From NCBI GenBank assembly GCA_030847615.1, contig JAUMIR010000005.1, positions 107,661,116 to 107,725,115 of the forward strand: 64,000 nucleotides of DNA, in the 5' to 3' direction. Made by a program: the position numbers and the translations under genes. Positions 45,979-57,120 of the stretch are shown piece after piece; the stretch's first letter is position 1; every line of letters begins with the position of its first letter. The notes under the pieces are model-generated. The model was not told the DNA's origin and made no database searches. It saw nothing but the letters and a program-made list of their open reading frames with translations. The stretch is from Gambelia wislizenii. Lineage: Eukaryota > Chordata > Lepidosauria > Squamata > Crotaphytidae.

Positions 45979-47034
45979 GAAAACACCACCATCACTCAGT
46001 GCAGATTCAGGAAATAGGGTGCGAGTTACCAGTCTTAAAGAACCGAGTTTTGCGGTACTCAGATAGAAGTCTGAGGGTGGCACTGGAACCTCCAATTCAG
46101 GGGGCACTGAGAAAGAGAGTGACCAGTCTTATAACAAGTGGCACGGATTTCTATTGTTGGGGGTGTGTGTTAATATTTATCCCCTGCTTCATATCTTGAA
46201 GGGGATACTTTGGCTAGGACAAAGCCTGGATGGGTTTTCCACCAGGTAAACAAAGAGAACCAAACTTAACTGATGGCTGGGAGATTGGAATTGATGGGTT
46301 TACAACAACATCACAGTGCAAGACAGGAGGGAGTTCTGAGGGGATATTTCCTTGGGATTGGGGTTGAAAAGGTCACTTGATTGTTTAGTTGGATGACTCA
46401 CTGCTGAGGTGCTCAAGAAGGAACTAGCATGTACCTCCTTTAATGTCTTTGTTTACCTGGGGCTTACACACAATCCTACTTTGGGCTTGCTTGCTAAACA
46501 AATTTCTAAAACACCTTCCCTGGTCCTTGTGACCTCCACATGACCTTTTTTTTGGATCACCCACGTCAACTTTCCCTTTTGAAGTGTCCAATATGTCCAA
46601 TTATGAGATCTTATAGAGAGGAGTAGTAGGGCATGCTAGCAGTCCTGCATCACTGCCATCAACAAATGAAATAAGCCAGAAATTTCTACTACAAATTAAT
46701 CTTAGACAATCCTAGTTGCCCCCTCTGGACCAATTGGACTTTTGCTACTCCAACAGTATGGAGAAAGTGGTGGCTGGCATAGAAGAACTACCAATTTAGC
46801 TTCTGCTCTTTCACTCCTTTCCTTCTGAAAGCGATTTTCCCAGAGAATGTGTTGCTGAATACAAAGTATTCAGTGTAAAATCTTTCTTTACAGTGCATTG
46901 ATTCATAGGCCTTTAACATTAAATTAAATTAAATGAAGATCATAATGCAATCATACTAGTCAAAGAATCAGCATTAGTCGTAGGATAAAAAGTAAATTAA
47001 AAGAAATTGTCACATTAATCTTGCTTATCTTTCT
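45979..47034. other. unassigned non-coding sequence
   Basis: No recognisable gene or repeat. Confidence 0.4.
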
Positions 47035-47640
47035 GTAGTAATGCAGATACTGCATTAAAAGGAAGCATATGGCAGATCAGACACAGGTAGGTTCCTTGAT
47101 CCCTGTGCTTTTGTTGGTGAGAGGAAGGGATTGCATTCAGTTCCAAATAGCATATTCAGGCAGTAAAATAGAGTCCTTTTAGACTGGAGAGTTGGATGAC
47201 AACACAGAGCTGAACTGGGGAAAATAGATGGAAAGAAACTTTTCATACTTTCTCATAATATTCGAACTCAGGGTTATCCAGGGAAGTTGAATAATGGAAG
47301 CTTCAGGACAGGCATAAAGTATGTGGTCACACAACATATGGTTAAATTGGGATTTGCAGCCATAAGTGATAGCCATCCATTTTAAAGGCCTTAAAGGAGT
47401 ATTGGACAAATACATGGAGGATAAGGCTGTGAAGGGCTCCTTGGCATGATGACTGTATTTTACTCCAACATTAGAAGTCTTTCAGGAACAAGAGTGAGAA
47501 CATACTTTTGCCCTCACATCCTACTTGTGGGCTTCCCACAGGCATCTAATGAGTCACTGTGGGAGAAAAGATTCCAAACTAGATGGGCCTTTGTTCTGAT
47601 TCACCTGGAATCTTCTTATGTTTTTAAGTGATGCTATTAA
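47035..47640 (+). mobile_element. CR1/L3-like LINE 3' end
   Basis: Contains the recognisable tail order: a decayed coding end (CTTTCTCATAATATTCGAAC, TATGGTTAAATTGGGATTTG), GGACAAATACATGGAGGATAAGGCT, CCTACTTGTGGGCTTCCCACAGGCAT, and the end ACTAGATGGGCCTTTGTTCTGAT followed by TCTTCTTATGTTTTTAAG. This is the typical 3' end of an old CR1/L3-related LINE in reptiles. No intact frame. Confidence 0.7.
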
Positions 47641-47844
47641 CTAATATAAAACTATGGGTTTTGCTACATTTCCCTAACCTTGAGCTTTTTGCACTACAGG
47701 ATGTCCAGCCAACACAACTGCTGGTTTTCAGCCTGGTTGTGCCTATGGTATTTTGCTGCAGAGTGCCAGACACTTTCCATTCATTTATTTTGGCAAATGG
47801 GAATTGTGCATGTGTGTGTGCGTGTCCGTGTGTGTGCACACGTG

Positions 47845-47992
47845 TGTGCCTTCAAGTAGCCTGTCAACTTATGTCAACTTCATGCATTTCATAGGGTTTT
47901 TTAAAGGCAAGGAATACTCAGAGGTGTTTAACCAATTCCTTCCTCTGAAATATAGCATACAGCATCTGGTATTCATTGGCAATCCCCCATAC
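47845..47992 (-). repeat. 5S-derived SINE, head truncated
   Basis: The minus-strand body (GTCAACTTATGTCAACTTCATG, CATAGGGTTTTTTAAAGGCAA, CCTTCCTCTGAAATATAGC on the plus strand) leads into the first part of the 5S complement (ACAGCATCTGGTATTCATTGG), then is lost. A (TG)n tract precedes its tail at 47810-47845. Confidence 0.75.
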
Positions 47993-48086
47993 CTTCCTCT
48001 AATTCTTTCATTCTGCTATGAATGTCTAATTTTGCCACTTTACTTCACCCTTGCTGGGTTCTCCACCTCCATTTAGTTGACCAACA

Positions 48087-48124
<38 letters not shown>
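48087..48124. repeat. (AGAT)n microsatellite
   Basis: Nine to ten uninterrupted AGAT/ATAG units. Confidence 0.95.
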
Positions 48125-48127
<3 letters not shown>

Positions 48128-49889
48128 CAAAGATTTACCTGATGCAAATATTTAAGTCAGATGCACCTCCAGGTTAAAAAATATAACTCTGACTGCATTG
48201 ATTTTTTTAGAAATTGCTTTCCACCCAAGTCCACTCCAGATTTTTCTCTGCCCATATAATAACTCTGCTGGTTGCACCATTTTCAGTAATGGAGGGAAAA
48301 TTACAGATCTCTAAAATGTGAATTAATGGCATTATGACATTTATTGAACACACAAAGTACTTTAAACATGTCTAAAAATATGTAGTGTTGGGAAAGACAT
48401 TATTTTTGTGAAATGCCAGAAATCTGAAATACATTGAGGTAGAGCAGTTAAACTGTGTTCTTGATAGAAAATTCAGAAAACTCAAAAATACAACTAGTCT
48501 TTATAAGTTAATGGAGAAGCTGTAATGCGGAGATGGAAAATCAATGATCTGTAGCCCTGAGTGGTGGTGGTAATTTTAAAGCCTGTATGCTTAGGTGTTG
48601 GTGTACCCATCTGCTTTTGTTTGTCCGTCCCTGTCCTGTCTCTGCACAACCAAATGAAAATGCGAGAGCAAGTAAATGGTGATTTATTACATGGTCCAGA
48701 ATGAAAACAATACCAAATTCCCCCAAAGAATGTATTTTAGATTTGGAAAGCATTTGGACCTCCCAAAGTTGTTAGACTGGCTGCATTTGGGAATTACGGT
48801 ACCCTATAGCATGATGAGAGCAAGTTGCAGTGAATCTCTGTTTTGTTTTACCCTCCACCAATCTGGTATGGTGGTGATGCTTTCACTTTTTATTTTACTC
48901 CACCACAATTTAGCATGTTTTCCAGATGCTTTACATTGTGGCTCATGTTAATTGTCATTTGCTTAAACAAGCCAGTTTTATAACCCATACTTTGCAAATG
49001 GCTTGCTTCAAAGAAGTCATAGTTAACATTAACCATAGTTAACATTAATCAGTGTGAGCTCGGTTTGACAGCACTGTATGTCATAATTAAATTAAATCAG
49101 AAATGAAAGCTTCCTAATTCCTTCTTATTGTCTCACCAGCGAGAGGGCAGGGAGAAGTGGCACATGAGTCTTGATGCTGCTCATTCTTGTCAGGCTAAAC
49201 TATGGATTAGCGTAACATCACAAAAAGGCCACAATGGTGTCAGCTATGGGTTTAGGTGACCTTAAAAGGAGACATATTTATGAAGCAACTGGTATCTCAG
49301 TACCATTGGATATTCTAGCTGCTTTAGAACCCATGTCAAGGTATGCATTCATTCTGGAACAAATGAAAAAAGCATGAAACAAATAGAGATTATTGATGTT
49401 TAGGGATTCCTCAGGAGACATGGAAATGTGGCAAATATTTCCTGAAGGCAAAAATCTTGAAAACCCCTGCCTAGACCAATACACACTACTTTTAAGCTGC
49501 AGTGCTAAGATTTAAGCTGTAATAGTCATATTGATTTCACTTCAGAGCACCACATGCGTGCTGTTAAGCTTTTCATTGGTAATAAGATGCAAAGCTTTAT
49601 TGTATTTGTCTATCTTTGCTCTTTGTGGGTAAGAACAACACTCCTGTTAAACAACTGAGACAAGGATAATATCAGGGTTCTGTAACAAGGGTGATTGGAT
49701 TTTCTCTGTGGGATCAAACACAATGATAACAAAGAATAAAAAATTCCCTTCCATTTCATTTATCCATTTTTCTCTCCTATGTAAAGTGATAGTATGAGGA
49801 TAAAAAGATTTAAGAATATGGATATGATTTTTTTTCTTTGTCCAGTTCCTTCTTCTACCTTGCATTAAGTAGGTTCTTCTCAGAGCTTA
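48125..49889. other. unassigned non-coding sequence
   Basis: A short tandem AGTTAACATTAACCATAGTTAACATTAA lies at 49020-49048. Otherwise nothing is recognised. Confidence 0.4.
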
Positions 49890-49955
49890 TCCTTTTGGAC
49901 TACAACTCCCAGCCACTGGCCATGCCAACTTCTGGGAGAGGAAGTCCAAAAAGGT
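49890..49955. mobile_element. short palindromic MITE
   Basis: TCCTTTTGGACTACAACTCC and, inverted, CTGGGAGAGGAAGTCCAAAAAGG form arms of about 22 bp around CCACTGGCCATGCCAACTT. It is a compact hAT-like MITE remnant. Confidence 0.6.
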
Positions 49956-50159
49956 AAACTGTTCAGGCTTTGGTTTTTCTTCCTTCTGTGAGCAATGGGA
50001 ATCTCCTGGAAGCCTTCATGTGGCATTTCTCTTTGTAAGGGAGAATGCTAGAGATAGTATCTTTGTAGCATCTCTTAATTCACTAATGTACATGTAAGGC
50101 AGGTGGTATGGGAATGTAGAAACAAGCCAACAAACAACAGATTGTACCACTAGCTCAGC

Positions 50160-50183
50160 AGTGTGTGTGTGTGTGTGTGTGTG
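50160..50183. repeat. (GT)n microsatellite
   Basis: Twelve GT units. Confidence 0.95.
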
Positions 50184-50284
50184 TACACTTAGGTATTCAT
50201 AAATTATTATATACTGCTCTTCTTCTGCATGTCTGTACATACAAGCATATATGTATGTACCAAACCCGCACATTTTAAACCAGC

Positions 50285-50412
50285 AATGGGAAATATGTGG
50301 CCCTTCAAGAACCTGTTGGATTGCCATTTCCTACCATTCCTCACCATTGGCTATGATGGCTAAGGATGATGTGGGTTGTGGTCCAACAATTTCAGGGGCA
50401 GCATACATCTGA
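50285..50412. mobile_element. degraded hAT-like MITE
   Basis: TGTGGCCCTTCAAGAACCTGTTGGATTGCC on the left and GTGGTCCAACAATTTCAGGGGCAGC on the right are imperfectly inverted around CACCATTGGCTATGATGGCT. It ends where the LTR-like repeat begins. Confidence 0.55.
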
Positions 50413-51300
50413 TGACCAACCATGAAATAATGAGACCAGACACACAAAGATGGGCTTAATAGGGCCACTTTACTTGACCTACAATTTATTTAATGAATTG
50501 TACCTGGAGCTAAGCAAAAGAGAGGGGAGCAACTTGATGCAGGTCTGGCTGATTCAGATGCAGGTTTGAATGATCACCTCCTCAGCCTTCCCTTGGCAAC
50601 ATACCTGACACTGGGGGCAAGCCAAAGCTATTGGGTTGCTCACCTCAGCTGGTCTTGTCTGGAAAGCAACCTAACATGCTCCATCCCAAGTCCCAGGGCC
50701 TTATAGGAGAGAGTGAACTCCACAGGTCAGCCCCAAGAGCAAGCTCCGTCACAACTCCCGGTGTCCCAGGACCTAAAGGGGCCATTCCATGGCCCTATCC
50801 TAACCCTATACCTGCTGATGATGCCTATTTAGACACCACCATTAGTCAATTGCCCACTTCTCACAGCTTCAGTATGGTGTAGGCAAAACAACAACAACCA
50901 AAAACCTGTAAAGGAAAAAAAAAATCTGCCCAGCCCTAAGGTGATCAGTTAAACTCATACTGCACTGAGGGTGGGATGGTGGGTCACAAGCAAAAGCTGA
51001 AGAAGCTGGTGAGGGGGCATGCTCAGCCTTAAATATCTCTGCATGCCCCCTGCATGAGCTTGAGGCTAGTGCTGCATGCCATGCCTAGCAATAGATCAGG
51101 CCTCAATTCCTGGAGGCCATCAAATCACATCCACACCTGCAGTATTTTTCAATGTGCATAGTTGGATACATATTCCCTTGCTTTAAATGGCATGCATGAC
51201 AATTCATGCTCCCTACCAGCATACCACTGGCTGTGTGACTCAAGCTAACCTTAAACAAAGCCACATTTCTCTGTAGTGCCCACTTGTACTTCATCAAACA
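50413..51300 (-). mobile_element. solo LTR-like repeat, copy A
   Basis: It aligns in reverse with 60280-61167. Its minus-strand 3' end is ATTATTTCATGGTTGGTCA, against ATTATTTCATAGTTGGTCA at 61149-61167. Shared blocks include CCTACAATTTATTTAATGAATTGTACC, AAGCAACTTGATGC-like, CAAGTCCCAGG and CACTGAGGGTGGGATGG. A TTAAATA element at about 51030 is a TATA-like site on the minus strand. No internal retroviral or Gypsy sequence is adjacent. The left limit is approximate. Confidence 0.65.
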
Positions 51301-51443
51301 TCAGTGAGAGACTAGGGATGCAAAGGATATTTGAAAATATCCCCCCACCCAAAAAAATGGTCAAAACCCATATTTTTTGAGTATCACAAAACCCTGGCAA
51401 GAAGAATCCTGGACAGATGAGACTCTTTACAGATCAGGACTTA

Positions 51444-52383
51444 GGAGATTATCAGAGGTGGCAAATACAGTGTTAAAACGAGACCTCAAAAGGGCTTCCC
51501 TATTGTATGACATCATGCCCCAGCATTCTGCAAGCGTTCTGCTGCTGTCAAAAGGACGTTCTTTTTTATTAGTGGGAAGAAGCTGCCAATTGATCTCCCA
51601 TGGCGTTTTTGTCACGGTAGTGCTTGTGTGTGAAACCGCGCCCTCTTCTGCTGGTATAATTACATCATCAATGAGTGGTCCCCGCCAGAACACTTCCGGG
51701 TGAGAACATTCAAACTAGGTATGGTATTCTCTTTTTTCTGACTTCCCCCATCTTGCTTGCAGGTTTTCATGTGTGTTTCAGTGTTTGTATGTTTGTTTTG
51801 TTTGGCAATTTAGGTGTTTTTGGACTTTTAAGCATGTTCGTGTCTTCTCATGAGAACCGCCAAAATCTCACCATGTCACAATGCAGAAGTAAGCAGTGCA
51901 AGCGGTCATATTGCCAGAATTCAGGAGTATCTATGTCTCATGATTACATCAGCATGTGAGAAATGTTATTACGACAGGATACTTAGGACTTTTTCGGATG
52001 GGGTTTTGCAACACTAGCAGCCTCGTCCCCGTTGCGAGGCTGCTGCGCTGCAGGGCATCCCTTTCGGATGATGCTCTCCCCTGCTGATCCTCTTCTGATA
52101 GTGTTGCATAACCGCTGGGACACTACAGTGCCATATTTGGCACTTTTCTAATCACGATAAACTTTCGTGATTAGAAAACTGCCAAATATAACGCTGCAGC
52201 ACCCCAGCAGTTATGCAACAGTATTGGCAGGGGAGAGTGTCATCCGAAAGGGACGCCCTGCAGCGCAGCAGCCTTGCAACGGGGACGAGCCTGCTAGTGT
52301 TGAAAAACCCCATCTGAAAAAGTCCTTATACTGTAAAATATAGTGTCAAAAGAACATTTTTAGACACTTGTGTGATAATCTCC
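51444..52383. mobile_element. Harbinger-like element with a nested hairpin element
   Basis: Termini GGAGATTATCAGAGG (51444) and GTGTGATAATCTCC (to 52383) are inverted and flanked by TTA at 51441-51443 and 52384-52386. The interior carries the TCTTCTCATGAGAACCGCC block shared with the copy at 21646. At 51986-52325 it is interrupted by a second, hairpin-forming element with its own TTA flanks. Without that insert it is about 600 bp, the family norm. Confidence 0.85.
51986..52325. mobile_element. 340-bp near-perfect hairpin MITE
   Basis: The arms of about 165 bp are almost complete complements, from GGACTTTTTCGGATGGGGTT (start) paired with AACCCCATCTGAAAAAGTCC-like at the end, to a central TAATCACGA-TAAACT-TCGTGATTA loop. 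TTA flanks it on both sides (51983-51985, 52326-52328). The termini resemble the host element family. A transcript would fold into one long double strand. It has no coding capacity. Confidence 0.9.
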
Positions 52384-52439
52384 TTACTCTACACAAAATT
52401 TGCATCTTGTTGTTTTGTGTGCACACACACACAGCCCAA

Positions 52440-52690
52440 CAGATTTTTCTGCTTAGAGGGAAAAACACATTTTTATTATTATATTTTTGCACAGAAAATA
52501 ATAATGCTTTTTCCAGCATAGGAAATGTCTGTACAAAATGACCACATGCAAATTTTGCAGAGAATAAGCCTTACCTTCCAAATAGTCTTTGAAAGTTTCT
52601 GTAGACTTTCTTGTGGTGAGAAGAAAGTTTCTGAAATTACTTGTTGCATCTTTCAAGAAGTTATATAGTGAAGAATTACATCCATATGAC
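52440..52690. repeat. unclassified dispersed repeat
   Basis: Shares with 54300-54545 a GCACAGAAAATA/TGCAGAAAATGC core, the spacing to CTTTGAAAGTTTCTG/CTTTGGAGACTGC, and GAAATTACTTGTTGCATC/AAAATTACTTGTGGATTC followed by TTCAAGAAG/TCCAAGATG. The two are clearly related. I do not recognise the family. Confidence 0.55.
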
Positions 52691-53594
52691 ACAAGAACTG
52701 AATAGCTTCATTTTAGTGGCTGTCAAAGCAGCATAAAAATGAGGTCTAGTTGGTACTTATGATAAGGAATAAACTACTAAATTGGAAGTGAGTTCCAGGC
52801 TTGAAAAAAAGGTGGGGTATATTACTGCTACTCCTACTAAAGTGTAACTTCAGAAAAATAAAATGTTTTGGCCTGAATCCTATTGGGAATCCCATCTTTG
52901 CACTAAATCAACAGTTGAATGGTGAGTCAACACTTATGTAAATCCCATATGTAAGTTGTGACCGCTGCATTTTGCCCATCAGCTGGAAGTTCCCCACACT
53001 TGCTTTGATCAATATATTAATACCAATAGGATGAAACATGGACATTCTCCTGACAATAAAATCTCTTCATTAAATCAGTCTTATTTGCTGGTAGATAGGT
53101 GTGGGACAAGAACATATATGAATATTAACACCTTGGAAGGACAAAGGACCTTATCTGCTAAGTTTCTTTCATATTTAGTTGCATAGGGTCCAGGGAACAT
53201 GCCTATGCATAAAACAGGCTGAAGAAAGAAGATGAGGAGATATTTCTCTGACATACCACTGGATGGTAGAAGAAATAAACTGATTAGAGCAGGTGTGGAG
53301 AACTTTCAGCTGATGGGCTAAATGCAGCTTCAGGCAAATGCAGCTTCAAGTTGTCTGTTGACTTATGTCAACCTAATGAATTTCATAGGATTTTCTCAAG
53401 GAAGGGATACTCACAGGTGGGTTTGCCATTGTCTTCCTCTGAAATATAGACTTCACATTACACTGGCAGTTACAATTCACAACTGAGAGCCACTAGGGAG
53501 TTTGGGAGATCTAGATCTCAATCTTCCCTGAGCTTTAGGGATGTAAATAATATTCAAAAATATTTGGATAATGATTGAAAAACATGTTTTTTAA
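52691..53594. other. mostly unassigned; 5S-SINE body remnant at 53345-53460
   Basis: 53345-53460 holds TTCAAGTTGTCTGTTGACTT, TGAATTTCATAGGATTTTCTC and CTTCCTCTGAAATATAGAC, the minus-strand body of the 5S-derived SINE without its 5S head. The remainder is unassigned. Confidence 0.5.
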
Positions 53595-54245
53595 GAACAT
53601 TATCAGACGGGCCTTATAAACAGGGACATGGATGCAACAGTGTCACGAAAGGATTTACCTTTCAGATGTCATCATACTTCTCCTGTTCTCCCTCCATTCG
53701 GCCCCCATTCTTTCCCCATGTTTTATCATTCATGAGGAGTCATCATTAATAGATTGTTCATTCCGTTTTAGTAACAGAATCACAGGTGTCTGAAACAAGG
53801 CTCCATTCTGCTGCTGCAGTGCCGGCGTCATGTGACATCACTGGGAGGTTACTTTGAGGTTCGTGCCAAACACTTCCTGGTGCGATTGGGATGAAGAAGT
53901 AAGTGACACCTTTTTTTTTACCCTTCCCAGATTACTTGGGATTTTTAAAGTGTGTTTAGAAGCTTCTTTTTAACTTTTGATGTTTCTTTTTCTTTTTCTT
54001 TTTAAATTTCCCACACATCGTTCTCTTGAGAGAATGGACAGGATTTACTTTATGGAATGTGAATGTAGCTTTACAACAGCTGCATTCACTCCTGGCCAGC
54101 AGAGGGGAGGATGAGTGTCTTCCTGTTCTGGCATAAAGTAGGTTTCTTAAAAGTTTTTGGATAAAATGGAACAGGGCCGGGAGTGGGCCGGGGGGGGGGG
54201 ATATTGGGACAGGAATGGGTTTTAAGGGCCTGTGTGATAATGTCC
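53595..54245. mobile_element. Harbinger-like non-autonomous element, 651 bp
   Basis: Termini GAACATTATCAGACGGGCCTT and AAGGGCCTGTGTGATAATGTCC are inverted over about 20 bp and flanked by TAA (53592-53594, 54246-54248). Internal ATCATTAATAGATTG and GGACAGGAATGGG blocks match other copies. It has no coding sequence. Confidence 0.85.
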
Positions 54246-54299
54246 TAAGTGTTGGGAAACACCTGGACTGATAAGAATCATTACTGATCATTAGTTATG

Positions 54300-54545
54300 C
54301 TGGGTGAGATTTGCATACTTTTTTAATGCTGGAAAGAGTATTTTCTGCTGAAAAATATTTATGTGCAGAAAATGCTATTTCCTGCACAGAAAGTGCCTCT
54401 GTTAAAAGACATCATGTGTGAGTTTTGTGTACAATAGTCCCAAATGGCAAATAGACTTTGGAGACTGCACAGTTTTTGAAGACTTATTCCAGCAGGAAGA
54501 AAATTGCTAAAATTACTTGTGGATTCCTTCCAAGATGAAATTAGC
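54300..54545. repeat. unclassified dispersed repeat
   Basis: See the related copy at 52440-52690. The core here is TATGTGCAGAAAATGC followed by CCTGCACAGAAAG. Confidence 0.55.
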
Positions 54546-54779
54546 ATAGAATTTCAAGCCTACTGGACTGCAGAACATAGTGGGTCATCTTTGACCAGTC
54601 ACTTTCTCTTTGACAAGTCTACTTTACAGGGTTCCTCTGAGGATAAAATGGCTAGGAGGACAGAGATGTTTGCCACCTTGAGCTCATTGGAGAAAGACAG
54701 GATATGGATGTAACAATAAGCAAATCTAACATTTCCCACAATGTCCCAGATTAATTTACAGTGTGTCAGACTAGGGCAG

Positions 54780-55145
54780 AGGTGACCATTTGTGTGCTGA
54801 GGTGAGACTGTTCCCCTTCAGGTTGCCCTACCTCTCAATCCCATAAATGAACACAAACACAGAATACATGCAGAATAATGTATTGATAAAATGACAGAGT
54901 TGAAAGATAACAGAATTGGCAATAAATGGCCACAACTTTCTCTTGGTGGTAGATTGGCGCCTGAGCATAGGCATAGAACCGGATATCGGCCAACCCGCCT
55001 GTTGGCCGATGACATGTCAGTTAGCCCACCTGCTAACTGATCACATGATCCAAATCTTGGGATAGGGGGGAACCCAGGGCGGGGATCCCTCCCAACAGTG
55101 TTCCAAGAGTCCACCTCTTCCCCCCGGGCGTCTGTGGTCAAGGAC
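54780..55145 (-). other. GC-rich segment with two short perfect hairpins
   Basis: Contains ATCGGCCAAC-CCGCCT-GTTGGCCGAT (54985-55010) and CAGTTAGC-CCACCT-GCTAACTG (55018-55039), adjacent to each other. It directly abuts the CR1 3' end at 55150. It may be the far side of the GC-rich retroelement-like sequence at 56275-58275, into which the CR1 would then have inserted. No domain is visible. Confidence 0.45.
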
Positions 55146-55238
55146 ATAAACTTAGAATCATAGAATCATAGAATTGTAGAGTTGGAAGAAACCATGAGGG
55201 CCATCCAGTCCAACCCTCTACCACGCAGGAAATCTTGA

Positions 55239-55565
55239 TCAAAGCATCCCCAACAGATGGCCATCCAGCCTCTGTTTAAAGACCTCCAAGGAAGGAGACC
55301 CCACCACACTCCGAGGGAGTGTGTTCCACTGCCGAACAGCTCTTACTGTCAAAAAGTTCCTCCTAATGTTGAGGTAGAATCTCTGTTCCTGGAGCTTGCA
55401 TCCATTGCTTCGTGTTCCAGTCTCTGGAGCAGCAGAAAACAAGTATGCTCCATCCTCAGCGTGACACCCCTTCAAATACTTAAACAGGACTATCATATCG
55501 CCTCTTAACCGTCTTTTTTCCAGGCTAAACATACCCAGCTCCCTAAGTCTGTCCTCATAAGGCAT
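55239..55565 (-). pseudogene. CR1 ORF2 C-terminal domain
   Basis: Reads MPYEDRLRELGMFSLEKRRL, GDMIVLFKYLKG, FYLNIRRNFLTVRAVRQWN and LPRSVVGSPSLEVFKQRLDG: the conserved CR1 C-terminus. It overlaps the previous frame by 11 bases in another phase, which places the deletion junction at about 55560-55570. The rest is well preserved. Confidence 0.9.
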
Positions 55566-56076
55566 GGTTTAGCACTGGGCCCAGGACAGAACCCTGTGGC
55601 ACCCCTCTGGTCACATCTTTCCAAGACAAAGAGGAGCCACTGCTGAGCACCCTTTGGGTTCGGCCGGTCAACCAATTACAAATCCATTGAACAGTTAACT
55701 TGTCTAGCCCACATTTTACAAACTTGTTTACAAGAATGTCATGGGGAACCTTGTCAAAGGCCTTACTGAAATCAAGGTATGTGATGTCCACAGCGTTCCG
55801 TTCATCTACCAAGCTGGTAACTTTATCAAAAAAAGAGATCAGATTAGTCTGGCATGACTTGTTTCTCTGAAACCCATGTTGACTTTTTGTGATTATGGCA
55901 TTGCCTTCTAAATGTTCACATACTCTCTGTTTAATCATCTGCTCTAGAATCTTCCCTGGTATTGATGTCAGACTAACTGAACAATAATTGTTGGGATCCT
56001 CTTTTTTCCCCCCTTTTTGAAGATGGGGACAACATTTGCCTTCCTCCAGTCTGCTGGGACTTCCCCTGTTCTCCAA
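55555..56076 (-). pseudogene. CR1 reverse transcriptase, N-terminal half
   Basis: The frame holds KKEDPNNYCSVSLTSIPGKI (normally NYRPVSLTS), SQHGFQRNKSCQTNLISFFD, VDITYLDFSKAFDKVPHDIL (motif A, catalytic Asp kept) and GVPQGSVLGPVL (motif B). It ends 4 residues after VLN at the deletion junction. Motif C (FADD) is missing, so no polymerase activity is possible. Confidence 0.9.
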
Positions 56077-56399
56077 GAGTTCTCAAAGATTATTGCCAAT
56101 GGCTCTGAGATCACATTTGCCAGCTCTTTTTAATACTCTTGGATGTAGTTCTTCTGGTCCTGGAGATTTAAATTCCCTTTAGGATATTATCCCGAGTCTT
56201 CCTATCCAGGTGGATCCCGGGAGTGTCCTCATTATCCTGGAATACGTTAAGCTTCGGGGTACCTGTTGAGACTGCACCGTCCCGCCAGGCCCTGGTGGGG
56301 CCTGAGGTAGAGGGATCCAGTTGGGTCCATGCCTTGATGGCTCAGGACAGCAGCCCTGGACCAGGGCTGCCGCCTTCCGTATCCCACTCAGTCCCTATC

Positions 56400-57120
56400 A
56401 TCATCAGAGGACTCACTGGAAGATCCATCACTGTCTGAGTCTCTCCTCCTCTTATATTTGGAGCATAGCTTCTTCCTCTTGTGCTTTGCCTTCTTTGGCT
56501 TCTTCCTTCTTGATCCTTCTTTCAATCATTCTGGTGACAAGGTTGGTGAGGACACCACACTGACATCATTCCCGGATGGGGAGCTGTGCCTGCGCCACCG
56601 ACCCGCTGTCCTCATCGACTGAGCGGATGCTTCTGCCCTGCTGCGATATAGAGCCCCATTGCTGGTGGAGTTCTCAGGTGCTTGCCTCAGAGTCCCTTCT
56701 GGACTTCAGCTCCACAAGCTGCTCAGCCAGGAAAGTGACTGCCTGGGTCAGTTCCTATAGGTTGGGAGCTTCTGTGCCAGTCAGGACGTTCTGGACAGCC
56801 TGCGGGCTGCTGGCTGCAGCACACAAGGTGCTCTTGCCTGTTGCTGCTGCCCTGTGCTCCTGTGGTGCCAATGTGGCCCATGATCTGGGTGCCCTGCCCA
56901 TTTCTGCCCATGTCACCGGCCTGTTAGGCTGGGCCTTTTTCTTGGGAGGCATGATGTGCCGTTTAGAGATTTCAGCTCTTTGTTGCTGGACACCAGTGCC
57001 TCCACTTAGTGATTTCAGTCTACCTGCCTCTGCCCCATCAGCTGATTTCCAGATATAATTTAACCCTAACCCTAACCTTCTCCCTGGCTTGTCTGCCCTT
57101 ATTGGCCCAGCTGAGCCCAC
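56400..57120 (-). pseudogene. gag-like reading frame, degraded
   Basis: From the internal methionine (about 56953) the frame reads PPKKKAQPNRPVTWAEMG, followed by a Gln/Ala-rich part, a stop, then ELTQAVTFLAEQLVELKSRR (coiled-coil-like). In another phase at about 56530-56410 it reads RRKKPKKAKHKRKK, then RRRDSDSDGSSSESSDDDRD and a stop. A lysine-rich tract followed by a Ser/Asp tail is seen in some retroelement ORF1 proteins. No zinc knuckle, protease or RT is present. Function is not assigned. Confidence 0.4.
57060..57078. repeat. short telomere-like tract (TAACCC)3
   Basis: TTAACCCTAACCCTAACC is three units of the vertebrate telomere motif, within the GC-rich block. It is too short to call an interstitial telomere; it may be chance or part of the element leader. 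Confidence 0.6.

Larger units (their letters stand above)
55150..56270 (-). mobile_element. CR1 LINE with an internal RT deletion
   Basis: The 3' terminus has the CR1-typical AGAATCATAGAATCATAGAA repeat (55155-55175 on the plus strand). Minus-strand coding covers the SPGPEELHPRV-like linker (about 56180), the RT up to motif B, then jumps to the C-terminal block MPYEDRLRELGMFSLEKRRL. The catalytic FADD segment and all of the palm and thumb in between are absent. The 5' end stops at about 56270 against GC-rich DNA. Confidence 0.9.

Noticed and set aside
57060..57078. Interstitial telomere
   Set aside because: Only three TAACCC units; too short to distinguish from chance or an element leader.
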